A stretch of 64,000 nt of DNA from Hyparrhenia diplandra. Lineage: Eukaryota > Streptophyta > Magnoliopsida > Poales > Poaceae. Shown here piece after piece: positions 10,954-22,856 of this stretch; position 1 is the first letter of the stretch; the number at the start of each line of letters is the position of its first letter. The notes beneath the pieces are model-generated. The model worked only from the letters and a program-made list of their open reading frames with translations. It ran no database searches and was not told the origin of the DNA. The DNA is taken from the NCBI GenBank assembly GCA_015847255.1, contig JADLZK010005498.1, forward strand, positions 1-64,000, in the 5' to 3' direction. A program made the translations under genes and the position numbers.

Positions 10954-12891
10954 TTCTGACAGATCAAAACAACGGATCATACCATGTTGAAATCAGTGAT
11001 TAACCAGTAATTTTATCTTGATCTGCATTTGGATAATTTATAAGTGGTAAACATACTAGCCACATGGTCACGCTGCATGATTGCAGGGCTTATGGTCTTT
11101 CTAATTACAAAAAGAAGTCATCTACACTTTCACATGCCACTAAATTCACAGTATTAAGATTTTTGTTGTGTTTAAAAGTTAATTCATTTTGAATTGGTGC
11201 CAGTATGCACCGATGCTTTTCATGCTTAATTTTTGCAAGTGACAACACTCTTGTGGCTTCTACACTGCACATCACATGAGCTTAGCAATGGCGGCTGCAA
11301 CTTATGAAGATCCTTCAGTATAAACTGCTTGTACGTGCCCCTGGAGCTAGAAATGGCACCTCTCAGTGCTGATTTATTGTTTGTACGTCTTATCTGAAAG
11401 GTTGTGTTTGTATGCAAGGATTTTGAGGTGTCACACAAGCCCTAGAATTAAGTGTGCTGTGGGGAATCTGAGAAGCTATTGCCTCATTCCTGACGTCACA
11501 ACTGGAGAAATAATCGGCTGCAACTTTGATGCTTAGGAATACGGAAGATGCAGATGAGTATAACTGAGGTCGCAAAGAGGTCAAAACAGTTTTGCCTCAA
11601 AATCAAGTATAACCTGCTTATAATCCAATGAAGGGCGTACTTGGATGCATCATTTTGGTTCTGATCCTAGCATCTCGAGAAACCTAAGACCATTTGGTTT
11701 CAAGGACTTTTAGCCAGTGAGACTAAAAAAAAAAAGTGTATTTCAGTTCTAGGAAATCAAATAGGGAGAGATTTTTTTTTTTTGAGACTTTTTAAAGTCG
11801 GTAGAAATATCTTTAGCGATTCTTTTTTAAGAAGTCGTGGGATTAAAAAAATTCCTATAACTTTTAAACCAAATAGAGCCCAAGTCATTAAGACGATTTG
11901 TGATGTCATATTTTCGAACTGTTCCGAGCGTTAGGAACAGGATTGTAGACGTGGAGGAAGGGTGCGGCTCGTATTAAGCCGATCAATCCTCTAGTGTCTC
12001 GCTCGCTTGCCTCCTTCCCTCCAAAATTGTTGTTTTTTTTTTCCCGTGAAGTACCAGTGTACCACGATTGTTCGATTCTGTCATTGCCACTCTTCTAAGT
12101 TCTGACCAGACTTGGCGGCAGTTGCACGCGCGCCACGCGCCGTCGGCTGAACGGTCGCCGGAGATACTAGGAGGCGCCGAGCGTCGTCCAACCGTGAACT
12201 GTCCAGCCGGTCCGCAAATCTGTTGAAGTTTGAGTTGATCCATCTGATCAGAGCTCGTTTCCCGTTCGATTGATTGCCCCCTGGCCGCGTGGCTCGTGTC
12301 AACAAATCCGGTCCCCAACGTGCAAGTTGAATTGGTTAGGGAGGATGCATCAACCCAGGTACGTAACTTGTCTTGTCACGAGTCGCTGGCTCATACACGG
12401 ACGAAATTAAGAACGTTTGATTTCAACGGAGACCCTAGACGAGCACTTAACATACGCGGCAAGTGGCATTGGAAGTCGTCTGTTCGTTAGTTGACCATAT
12501 AGAGAGGGGATCCGGAATTTGGAAATCTTGTGGAATAGTACACGCTGGAAGAATAATCGAGCGGGCACGTACGTGCAGTCATTTGGTACGTGAACGAGAG
12601 GGACACGTAGTTTGACCACGGGGTTATTTATAATGAATGAACGTGTTCGTTAGGACTTTTGGTGCTCTGTCCCAATTTCCATCTTCCAAGTTCGTGGCAT
12701 GCCGTGCCAGACCCATACAATTTAGTTTTTGCAAGTGCAATTTTTTCATTGACCGTCCTTTTGTTTTGGATCCTTAATTATTTCCAATCAACCAATTATT
12801 CCTAATATTCCCCAATAAATACCTAGCGAAGATTGGACCTGGATCTATTTTAGTGACAAGATGCCATACTAAACTTTAGACCAAAAGTAAA
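10954..12891. other. Intergenic with one MITE-like segment
   Basis: No gene is supportable. The segment 11688-11880 starts GACCATTTGGTTTCAAGG and ends TTTTAAACCAAATAGAGCC, a short inverted repeat in the style of grass MITEs, with A and T runs inside. The rest is ordinary mixed-composition DNA. Confidence 0.45.
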
Positions 12892-14128
12892 TGTGTGATC
12901 GTATACGACGGTCACAGTAACCGACTGGCTAATGTGTGCAAGGATGGTCTAACTCAAGGGACAATGCCACGATGTTTATACTGGTTCGGGGCTAATCGGC
13001 GCACCCTAGTCCAGTGTGTGGCACTATCCGAGCTCAAATGCTCGTATCGGGGCAAATACAAGCGAGCGAGAGAGGAAAATGAGCTCCCAAGTCTCTGTGA
13101 AAGTGGGTGATCGAGGTGTTCTAAGCTGGAATGTGAGTGAGCTGGAGAACTTGCCCTCTTCCAATGGCCGGGCCTCCCTTTTATAGCCGCAAGGGGGGCG
13201 TACAGGTGGCCATTGAGAGAGGGACTTAGGAGGAGAAGATATACAAGGTGAAGGGGTGGAGAGGAAGAAGTCCCCTGGTTTGCCGGGCACGCCGGGCTGT
13301 CCGGCGTGCGCGCATCGCCGCCGCCCCTAGCCGATAGCCTGCTCGCCGGTCGTCATAGAGTTGTGTAGGGGCGGCTCCATATCCCGATATCGACGCCGAC
13401 CGCCCGAGCTCGGAGCTCGTCGGTTGGTTCGCGGAGGGAACAATGAGCTCGGACGCGCTTGCCGTTGTCGCCCATGCGCCCCGCCGCTCGTCAGGCACGC
13501 AGCGCCCGCTGTCCGCGGTCGGACCTGCGGCGGCGCCGCCCGACCATAAATGCGCGGCGATTTCATGTCGCAGGGAACGCGTGTGGACGGGAGAGCTCGG
13601 CGGGGAGCTCGGCCGCCGTCGCCGAGGTCATCCTTGTCTGGTAGCGGTTGTCCGTAGTGCTCGGCGCGGTATGGCGTGATCTGACAAGCCATACCGCGCG
13701 TGCCGTCGGGGATCTCGTTCCTCGGACGATATCTTGCCATAGGTTGCGGCGCCCAACCAGTAGTTGCGGCCTCGTTGCCCGACGTTGTGTTCTGAGCCCG
13801 TCGTTGGCTGGGAACCCGTGCTACCCGGAGCCCGTTCGAGACGGAAGGGAGCTTGTCGATCGAGCTCGAGCTCGGAATTACCCTATGTACTTATGAGAGC
13901 TCGTTCGAGGCGGAGGATGGGCGTCGGTTCAAGCTCGAGCTCGAGCTCGTGCCCAGGGAGCTCGTCCCGAAGGGAGCTCGTTCGAGGTGGAGAGGCTCCC
14001 TCTGGCCGAGCTCGGGTTCGATCGGGGTCAGCCTTGATGGTTCGTCTCTTGAATTGGGCTTATCCCGTGATGGGCTTTTGCCGCGGATTTGGCCTAGCTA
14101 ATTATGGCCAGAATATCTGTGTCCCACA
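12892..14128. mobile_element. Solo LTR, same family as 8429-9885, TSD gtaaa
   Basis: The 1237-bp block begins TGTGTGATCG, ends GTCCCACA and is bounded by the 5-bp duplication GTAAA (12887-12891 and 14129-14133). It shares the GTTTATACTGGTTCGGG box and the GC-rich middle with the other solo LTR but is about 220 bp shorter. There is no internal region. The overlapping Arg/Ala-rich frames reflect GC richness, not genes. Confidence 0.85.
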
Positions 14129-14244
14129 GTAAACCTTACAAAATCCTTTGGATCACCTATCCTTTGAATCTTTTTCTTTTACATTTTTCTCCTATCCCCT
14201 ATGTCCACGCACTCTGCCTAGTACTCGGTAGATCTGAACATGTG

Positions 14245-14514
14245 GGCTAAGACCAGTCTCACTGGTTAGTTTTATTGCATTGTATCCAATATAATGGAAC
14301 TTAGATGAACTCTCACTCTGAATACAAAGCTTCATTCTAGAGTTTCATAGCATTTAATTTTATGACTCATAAATAGTTAATAATCGTGTCGAGAGAGTTT
14401 AATCTAGATAACACTCATTTATTCTCTCTCCTAATCAATACAATGATACCATGTCAGACTATGTGGCAACCAATCTACTCCAAATGAAACTTTCACTAAA
14501 ACTGGCCTAAACTG
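14245..14514. repeat. MITE-like element
   Basis: The left end GGCTAAGACCAGTCTCACTGG pairs imperfectly with the right end, whose complement reads GTTTAGGCCAGTTTTAGTG. The interior is AT-rich and non-coding. The structure is that of a grass MITE; I did not settle the superfamily or target duplication. Confidence 0.5.
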
Positions 14515-15377
14515 CAAGAGGAGGAAGAAGTGGACTGGAGCTTGCTTCGTAGTAGCAACAATACTTTGTTTCGCACAAAGTACGCGCACCTCCACGGATC
14601 ATATCATTAATATCAATATCATGCACCACCTTAACTTTTACGACAAGTGAGGTGACGAAGTAGTGCGCCACTTTTTTTCACCCGAGGGAGGTAAGCTTCT
14701 TTTCGACTTGTTTTTCTCTGGTGGATTCAGCGTCTTTAGACTCTCTATACACCTCCGCTTTGCAAAGAAAGTGAGAAGATAGCTAGTGCTGCTAATAATT
14801 AATTGGCCAACGCGTTCGGCAAGCCACCACCACAGGTCCTCTCTCCAGTCGTGCCTAAATTCAACGAGCCAGAAAGCCAAATGACCCAGACCCAGGGCAC
14901 CTCCCTTTCCGTGCGGCCCGGGTCGGTCGGTGGCGTCAGGCCGCCAACAACGGCTGCAACGCGTTGCAAAAGAAGAGGGGTCCAGAGACCCGGAGAGACC
15001 CCGCACCGCACAGTCCAGGCGGCGCGCGGCGGCGCGCCCGCATTTCAGTCCGCGTCAAACAACCCCTCCCCACGCCACGCGGAAACTTGCCGGTGGAACG
15101 GCCTGGCGTGCGTTCCCACGCCGTACGCGCGGCCCCGGGTCATGGACAAACGCGTCTTTGTCGTGCCGTTCCGTGCCGCCGACGCATTGCCGCCTGCCTT
15201 GGTCCTGCCCCCTTGGAACGCAACGCAACGCATCGCGAGCTGGCTGGCTGGCGGGCGTGCGTGCGCGCGCAGAGAGGAACCACGTCCGCGACCGCCGAAC
15301 CCACGGCCGGTGGCTGACCGCTGACCACGGGAATGGTATGAGCCTAGCTCCAGCTCCACTTTGCCGCCTTCGACGGC
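14515..15377. other. Upstream region of the second AG-peptide gene
   Basis: GC content rises sharply from about 14800 towards the promoter at 15379. The long overlapping frames on both strands here are a by-product of GC richness. No coding gene is recognisable. Confidence 0.5.
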
Positions 15378-15378
15378 C

Positions 15379-15385
15379 TATAAAT
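15379..15385 (+). promoter_or_regulatory. TATA box (TATAAAT) of the AG-peptide gene
   Basis: TATAAAT lies 147 bases before the ATG at 15532, which gives a 5' UTR of about 115-120 bases with no obvious intron. Confidence 0.7.
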
Positions 15386-15531
15386 CCCTCGCCGCAGCAA
15401 CGCTCTCCTCCCATCATCGCAGCGCAGCACAAACAAACACCGCGGAATCCGCCGCCACAGCATTTTTGCAAACTGCAGCAAGCTAGCCCTTCAGCATCCG
15501 TCTACTGTTCAAGATCCTCAACAAGGCTCTG

Positions 15532-15732
15532 ATGGCTCCCCGCGTCGCCTCCGTTCTGCTCTTCGCCATGGCGGCCGTCCTCGTGGCCTCCGCATCGGCG
15601 CAGGAGTTCACGGCGCCTGCGTCTGCGCCGGCGCCAGGACCGGTCGCTGGAGCGGCCTCCGCTCCGGCCTCCGCGGTCGCCGTGGTGTCGTCCGCACTGC
15701 TGTCCCTGCTTGTGGCGGCCCTGATGCAGTAG
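15532..15732 (+). CDS. Arabinogalactan peptide (GPI-anchored AGP)
   Basis: A 66-residue protein with a signal peptide (1-23, ending ASASA), a mature region beginning QEFTAPASAPAPGP, and a hydrophobic C-terminus (about 45-66) suited to replacement by a GPI anchor. The Ala-Pro, Ser-Pro and Thr-Ala-Pro steps are the usual sites of proline hydroxylation and type II arabinogalactan addition. The product is predicted at the outer plasma membrane. A TATA box, the ATG at the start of the signal peptide and a poly(A) signal at 15904 delimit a compact intronless gene. It belongs to the same class as the gene at 3533-3706 but differs in sequence. Confidence 0.88.
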   Translation: MAPRVASVLLFAMAAVLVASASAQEFTAPASAPAPGPVAGAASAPASAVAVVSSALLSLLVAALMQ

Positions 15733-15903
15733 AAGCATATGTATATCATCTGCCGCTTATGTATGATGCTACTATATACATGGTCATGGACATGGAGTAG
15801 TAGGTTTTGTTTCTAGATTATTTGAGAGGGAATTTGATCCAGTGTTGTTGCTGTTCCTCATTCTTTTTGTATCATATATATCTGTGACATTTTTATATAT
15901 ATG

Positions 15904-15909
15904 AATAAA
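15904..15909 (+). terminator. Poly(A) signal AATAAA
   Basis: A consensus AATAAA about 170 bases after the stop codon of the AG-peptide gene, within an AT-rich 3' region. Confidence 0.6.
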
Positions 15910-17935
15910 AGTTGGATGGTCTATTGCATACTTTTTATGGATTTTTTTTTCTGGGTTTGTTAGGAATCAGAAGCTTTTTTTCTGCTCAGTGCTCACCTTG
16001 TCCTGCCTCTGCTAAGTTACCGCAGGCTATGTTGTGCTGCTCACCTTCATGAGGTCGTTTGCTGGATAGTAGGTCGTATTTTGGTTCACAATTTGTTTCT
16101 CATAAAAAAAAGAAATCGTATAAATAAAAAAATATTTCTTTTAAAAAATCAGAACTATTTGTGGTTAAAGAATAACTTAAACACAACTCATTTTAACTTG
16201 TTCAGCTTAAACATCTAATTCTAAAATTTACGGTTGCTAATACAGAGGGGCCAGGGCAAGAATCAGAATCACATGAAAACCAGCTAATTGTCGTTTCTCC
16301 TTGCTAGGCATAAAAATGAGAAACGATTCTAGTGATTCTCGAGTTAAACATTTATCGTCTAACCCGTTTGCCAGAAATTGAAATTCTACCAATTATCGTA
16401 ATAATTATAAAGGTTTCTAGTTGTACCCAAAAGTCGTAGGGAAAGAATAAAAACCAAAATTTGCATATGGTCAAAATTAAATTACAGTTTTTAGTGGCAG
16501 GTAAAAGAAAGCATAAAAGGAAAAATAATCGATTTGGTAGCTCGTTGATTGAAAAAAGGAACAAAATCGTAATTTTTTTTATCAAGGAAAAAAGAAACAA
16601 ACTCTTAGCTATGTGACGACAATTAAGAGCTAAAGGAGTTGATGTTGTCAAGCAAAAAAGTGCCGACGATTTGGCCAGAGACTAGAGTACACTGAAGAAC
16701 TATGCAACCGATGACTGCATTCAATTACCATCCTGTTCTGTTCATTTGCTATTTTTCTCGTACATTTATGTAGTATATAAGCAAAAATTGTCATCTTGTC
16801 ATACATTTGTTCTGTATATAAGCAAAAAACTGATCTTAGTTCACCTGCTACTAAGAGGACCTTCCACAGCAAGACATACATGAAAAGCACCGCTTACGCT
16901 CACATTCAACAATGCTGCATTACAATTGTTATTCTTTGTTTCATCTGCTATACTCTTTTTTCTGTATCTCAAGTAATACAACCAAATGACCTTATTCGAC
17001 CTATTGGAGTATTGATGCAGTACCCTTCCACAATATGCAAAGAACATTGAGGTAAAAGGGAAGTAAACTTATACGCCTGCCGTTTACTTGGCCAGGAAAT
17101 GTTCTGCTACTCTGGTGGCATAGAAGACCAGCAATTCATACATAGAGCCACATTTAATGAAGTCTATATATAAACAGTATTGCTTTTGTTTTGGTATTCA
17201 AGCACAATTGTTGTCAGATTTCTTTCCATTGTCCTCGGATCAACAGTGCTTTGAGGTAATCGCAGCGTCTACAGGACCATAGAGATCTTCAAACTTTCTG
17301 CATTGAAGAGAGTGTTCAATATCAGGCATGCAGCAAAAGATAAAAGATTATGCAAGTGAATTATGAAAGGTAAAAGAAAAGGAACAGCGAGTTTTTATCG
17401 CACAAGGATTGCCTTATTTTTTTTGAATAAAAGGTTTCAAGGATTGCCTTATTTCAACTGGCGACAAAGCAACCACCACTAGAAGGAGACAAAGCTTTCC
17501 GAAGATGCCTCAAGCTAAACTGCTCTTCAGAATATTGTAAACAATTGGTGGATAACGATATCCCAGAAAGCCTGGTTGCAAATGTTTCAGTTCACTTGGT
17601 CAAATGATGAGGAAAATGATTTTGTAAGAATGAAACACCAAATGAATGAAAATTTGTGAACAAAGAAAATGAATGCAAGACCAAGTGAATATTGATGAAG
17701 AGAGAAGAGTTAAGGGCATATAATTGCAAAGACCCTAATACACCTATACTACATCGAATTGCAAATTTGGAACTGATCAATGATGCTGCAGAACTATTAC
17801 CGAACTCCTGCACAAATAAAAATGGCATTTCTATGCATGCATTGCATAAAGATTATTTGGCCAGAAATAGAATCTTAATGCAGACTGGGTACAAAAAGGG
17901 GATCTTACATTTGATGTGTATACAGCTGCTGGTCC
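15910..17935. other. Intergenic, no gene seen
   Basis: AT-rich DNA with only chance ORFs. Its right part includes the 3' untranslated region of the makorin gene, whose stop codon is at 17936. Confidence 0.5.
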
Positions 17936-20900
17936 CTAAAGATGCATCCTACTGAGGAAGTCTGATAACCTGGAATACACAAACAAGGTGGTGAGAGGGC
18001 AAGTTGAGTGTGAAAAAGTTCATGAAACTTGATAGAGAACACAAACCTGATATCTTTTTGCAATTACTGTACTTCCATCATCAGCATCAAGATGCCGCAG
18101 TACAACCTCTTCCAAGCGGCCATCTCTGTAGGCATGCTGCAAAACATGCAGGCTACAAGGGTTCAGTGTTGACTGAAAACAATGGGCTTTACTGAACAGC
18201 TAGCATTACAGTTTACACTAACAAATTACCCACGTGAGCCACACAGGAAAAATAATAATCATAAGAATTGAATTTTCCTGCACCTTCAAATAGCTATTTA
18301 AGAACATCAGCAGTGAGCACAATACACTCTACTGCCAATGAACAAGAATCAAGAATTGTACAACTCTCAAGTTTCAACCATGTATAATGAATATGCTAAC
18401 TAAAAAAGTTACAACATGAATATGTAGAAATTTTTATACCGGCAATAACATGAAACAAGATTGAACTAAAGAGGAGCTGATGCCAGAACTATCATTATTG
18501 AAAAGTATAAAGAACCACCAATGGAACATCATCATGCAAAATCCAAAAATCATAGAAACGATGATGAAGATGAATATATTACTTAGGACAAAACTTGCTT
18601 CAGGTTGTAAGAATAAAGGATTAAAACACACATAAATAATGTTTTCTTCAGCCAAGCTATACTACAAATTATACTCCCTCCATTCCAAATTATAAGTCGT
18701 TTTGGCTTTCTAAGTACATAGCCTTTGCTATGTATATAGACATAGCAAACATTTAGGTGCATATCAAAAGCTTTGTACCTAGAAAAGCCAAAATGACTTA
18801 CAATTTGGAATAGAGGGAGTACATTTTATTTTGGACAAATTACTGTGTTCAGCAACTTCTACAAAACTGATCCAATGCCTTGCCAGCACATGGTCAGGGT
18901 GCTCAAGTAGCTTAAAAGAAGGAAAACAATAAAATGGAGCAATCGAGATTCCACACAATGCCAATAGTCAGGTCACTTGTGGGTTGAGTCTTCCTAAGTT
19001 TCTGTTGGCGCTCTTATGTCTCACAATCACAGATCATGTTACCTATGGAAGGCTAGTTGCTGTGGTCTAGTGTTTCCCTTTGTGTGTGTGTTGTGTGTTC
19101 CATTCCACCACCACAAGTCAGGTGCCTCCCTCCATGAAATAGGAAAACAAGCTTCCATTCAGACCCAGCCTCCCTCCAGAAATAAACAAAGGAAGGAATA
19201 AGGACTCAACGATAATCTTAGTTCAATGTAATTACTACTTGGAAGCAAACACAGAAGTTGTGAAGCTCCAGCCATTTTCCAGCTAGAGCTCTGTTTAGTA
19301 CTACTAGATCAGTTATTACACATAAGCAGAAATGAAACAGTCAGGTAATGGGATCTAAAACTCTTGATAGCCAAAATGAAATTTGGTTTCCAGACCTCAA
19401 AGTATGTCAGCTGCATTCAATTCACATATCCATAGCATGTAAAAGACAATATTCTTACCCCTGTAGAAACAACTTGTTCCAAAGGGGCATGAGCCAGTCC
19501 CAAAGTCAAGTACTTGCAATCAATTGACCTGCAAAATTCATCTTATTAGAAACTAAGAAATTAGTAAAGTGATAAGGCAAAAAAGTAATATTCACCCAAT
19601 CATATTAAAATGCTCCTCATAAAACATATGTTAGATGTCATCTTCTAGTATATTACTACCATGGTTCATCAAATGAGTTACAAGGCGCTTAGGAAGGAAT
19701 ACAAAAATATTTGTGACATTATAATTTCAGCTTTAAAATACAATATGAGCCGAATAAGAGGCATCTTGCTAAAAATCGAATACAGATGGGAATATAAATC
19801 TTACTTGAGCTTGGATTTGTAGCTTTCTGTGATCTCCTCTTTCTCTTCCTTTGAGAAGTACCAAAGAACACTTGGAATGACATAGTATGAAAGTTTCCGA
19901 CATATTGGACAAGCCCTCAGTGCTGAGTTCACATCCATACCAGATGCAGGTGAATTGCTACGCCAATTTCTAATGCATCCAATACAGAAAGGATGATCAC
20001 ATTCGGATAACAGTCCAAACTTCCTTTCAGCAGCTGTAGGCTTTGAAAGCACACGATCCAAACATACACTGCATTCTATTTCTTGGCTGCGTTTCAGAGC
20101 TTCAAGGCGTTTGTGATTTTTCTCACATAACTTGGTATGCTCCTCCCTCTCATCAGGACGATGAGGATGCAAGCACATTTTTCCACAGGTTGCACACAGA
20201 TCTCCATGCATTTGAGGGCACCCTTCCCCATAAGGACAATTACCAGCAGCAGCAAAAGAACAAATAGGCAGATCCGCAGGTTTCAGTGAGGTCTGGTTTA
20301 GCAAATTTCGATTAGAGGACCAGTCAATTCCATCATCTGAAACAATGTCATGTTGAAAATCATTTCTCCATGCAGGCTTACTGGCAGAATGTGCCAACAC
20401 ATCCACAGATATCTGATGTCTTTGGTTGCTTGAATCAGTTTGGTGTCCCATGTGAGGTGGATGACTGTAACTTAAATGTTGAAGAGAAGTAGATGTGACA
20501 CGTCTTGCAGCACTTGACGTTGAGGGTGGCGGTGGCACTGTGGGGTTACGAGAAACTTTGACATGGTCATATCTGCAACGGCTACCATACGAGCATGCAC
20601 CTTTCTGGTAGAATGTGCAAACCTGATGTGAAAAGTGTAACAGTAAGATACACCAGAGCACTTACGACTGTAACTCCAGATAAAACTGCATGGAATGTTA
20701 CTAAACATTACATTATTTGCTTGATCACTCCAGTTGTGGGAGAATTCACAGTACTCTCCTTTCAAGCAAGCTCCATGCATGAAGAACTTGCAAAGAACCC
20801 TGATAACAAAAGGAGCAGTGAGCAAAGAACTAAAATTGTTGGTTTCATCCTGGACAGAATAATTCCAGACCAGTTTGAAAAATACTTTATCAAGTAAACA

Positions 20901-22180
20901 AGATGAAATATCTGAATCAAGGCTTCATACTTAAAACAATCTGAGTAAAAATTACAATGTTTGGCACATTCATTCCTTTCTTGCCAAAACATTGGCAATT
21001 TCAAGTGTCAAAATGTTCACCTGGTAGTCCTTGGTAAAAAAAAATGTTGTTGCTAATGAGTCGAAACATTATTATACACATAACTATATGACCTCCACCA
21101 AGTACTACTGAACTAACTTTACCATACATTGTACTGTATCATGATCACAAACATAACACCCTCAATTGCCCTGATTATGATCATGACCGAATTTTGACAA
21201 GGCTAAATATGGTACCAACTGAACACTTTACATTGTCTAGCTATTCATATATTTCTTATTATTCTCTAGCAGCAAAGAAAATGTCTGCTATGCCAGAGCA
21301 ATAGAAGCCATTCTAGGCAAATACTCTTACAAGTTATACACAGAGTATGAACACATGATACAAGGTTGAATTATCATCACAGTAAAAGATATCCTACTTA
21401 TACAAGCATAAAACATTAATACTGGTCCCAATATATTTTGTTTTTAGCTGCTGTTTCTTGCTAACCACTCTCAGCACATATAGGAAAATGGGTGCTTCCA
21501 CCTTTTTCACAGATAAATAAACATCATCATTTTCCTTTGTCATTTGTTTAGAATAAATACTAACTAATTTTTCAGTTACACAAAAGAAACCGCGATTCGT
21601 CACCCGCAGCATGGCCAGTAAATTACAGAATCAAATAAACGACATATGCAACATAATTAAACAAAAATGATCTATTGGATTTATTTTAATTTAATGCAAT
21701 GAAATAGTATATGGTAATAGGCGTTACACCCTAAATCAACACCACTGCTTTATCCACAAACAAAATAGAAATGCAATCTTCCTAACTAACAAGCATCAGC
21801 AAGGCACAAAACCATGTGGCCCATGCTTCATTCATAACGCTTGGAGCACTGAAGACCTAAAATCAGGCATTGCAGGCATTACATCACAAAGGTACTTAGG
21901 CAGCAGGTCAGTTTGAGCTAGCTTCCAACTCAATCCCAAGTTGAAACTCCCAACTAGATACGAATTTTATCGGCTGCGACCACAACCAACCCTAACCCTA
22001 AGGCACCTAGCCGAAGCTCAATCAGCCTCAATACAACCGCTCACCACTACATTCATCCATCCAAGACCCCAACGTGGCTTAACAGCACCCCAGCACCGAT
22101 CCATTCCGGCCTCCAAATCGCACACAGCTAAGAGGATCGAATTCAAACCGAATCGAGAGAAATTACTTCTTAGTCGACAT
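17936..22180 (-). CDS. MKRN: Makorin-type RING E3 ubiquitin ligase, CCCH zinc fingers
   Basis: Six exons (22180-22167, 20799-20712, 20622-19805, 19528-19459, 18136-18047, 17969-17936) give a model of about 370 residues, near the usual makorin length. In order: CCCH finger (8-26), CCCH finger (36-54), CCCH finger (155-173), makorin Cys-His motif (about 177-205), C3HC4 RING (218-275, ending CPIC) and a last CCCH finger in exon 4. Makorins are RNA-binding ubiquitin ligases, so it should transfer ubiquitin from an E2. The first coding exon is only 14 bases (MSTK plus two bases), followed by a 1.4-kb intron. The frame is disturbed by an A2 where A3 is expected (19508-19509), an extra C (19458-19461) and an extra T (18055-18059). 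The first two nearly cancel but scramble the last finger. Probably a functional gene with sequencing errors. Confidence 0.9.
18674..18819. repeat. Stowaway MITE in makorin intron 4
   Basis: Perfect TA target duplications (18672-18673, 18820-18821) flank a 146-bp element with inverted ends CTCCCTCCATTCC and GGAATAGAGGGAG. It lies inside the intron between makorin exons 4 and 5 and is non-coding. Confidence 0.85.
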
Positions 22181-22840
22181 GGCCGGGCCAAACCGATCGG
22201 CCCCGCGCGGCTACGAGAGGCGAGTAACAGCGCCGTCACCTAGGCTTCGCCGCTGAATCGAATCCTTCTTCCCACCACGTCGCCACGGGCTAGGGATTGC
22301 TTGAAACTGGTGTGCCCCTCTCTCCTCGCGCTTGTCGCGTCGCCTTTTCGGGCTTCGCTTTGCGGAACCGCGTCCCGCGGGGTATCGAATCCGGAATGAT
22401 TCCCAGAAACAGGAGGATAGGAAATGACAGGTTTGCCCCCCAGTGGTGGAAAACAGGGAGGCTTGCAGGAAAGGCACAATAGTAATTTGGGGATAATACG
22501 AGAACAATAATAAAAATTTGTGGAAAATATTTTTTTGAGCATATAATTTGTGGAATATATGAGAACCACATTCCTTGACTAATTGAGACTTCAAATAAAG
22601 AAGCACTTATATAGCTTTTTCAAAAAAGAAAGTACTTATATTAGCTTGTAAAATATAAGTGTTCCCTCTGTCCCTATTTAAATTAATTGTCGTTGGAGAG
22701 ATGGATTTAAGAATCAAGGCAAGAAGTGAAAGACTGAATATCGCTATGGTTGCCATGACTGTTGTTTTGTAAAGTGCACACGCCTGTGGTGGTGGGAGAG
22801 AAATACTGGGGAAAGGTGCTAGTGCGCTGGGGAGAGAAAT
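22181..22840. other. 5' flank of the makorin gene
   Basis: About 250 bases of GC-rich sequence directly upstream of the makorin ATG probably hold its 5' UTR and promoter. Further out the DNA is AT-rich. A Stowaway-like left end (TTCCCTCTGTCCC) occurs near 22662 without a matching right end. Confidence 0.45.
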
Positions 22841-22856
22841 ACTGAGGGCAAGTGCT

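Noticed and set aside
14803..15471. Frames of up to 200 codons upstream of the AG-peptide gene
   Set aside because: Several overlapping frames on both strands with no domain. They end at the TATA box and 5' UTR of a real gene, so composition explains them.
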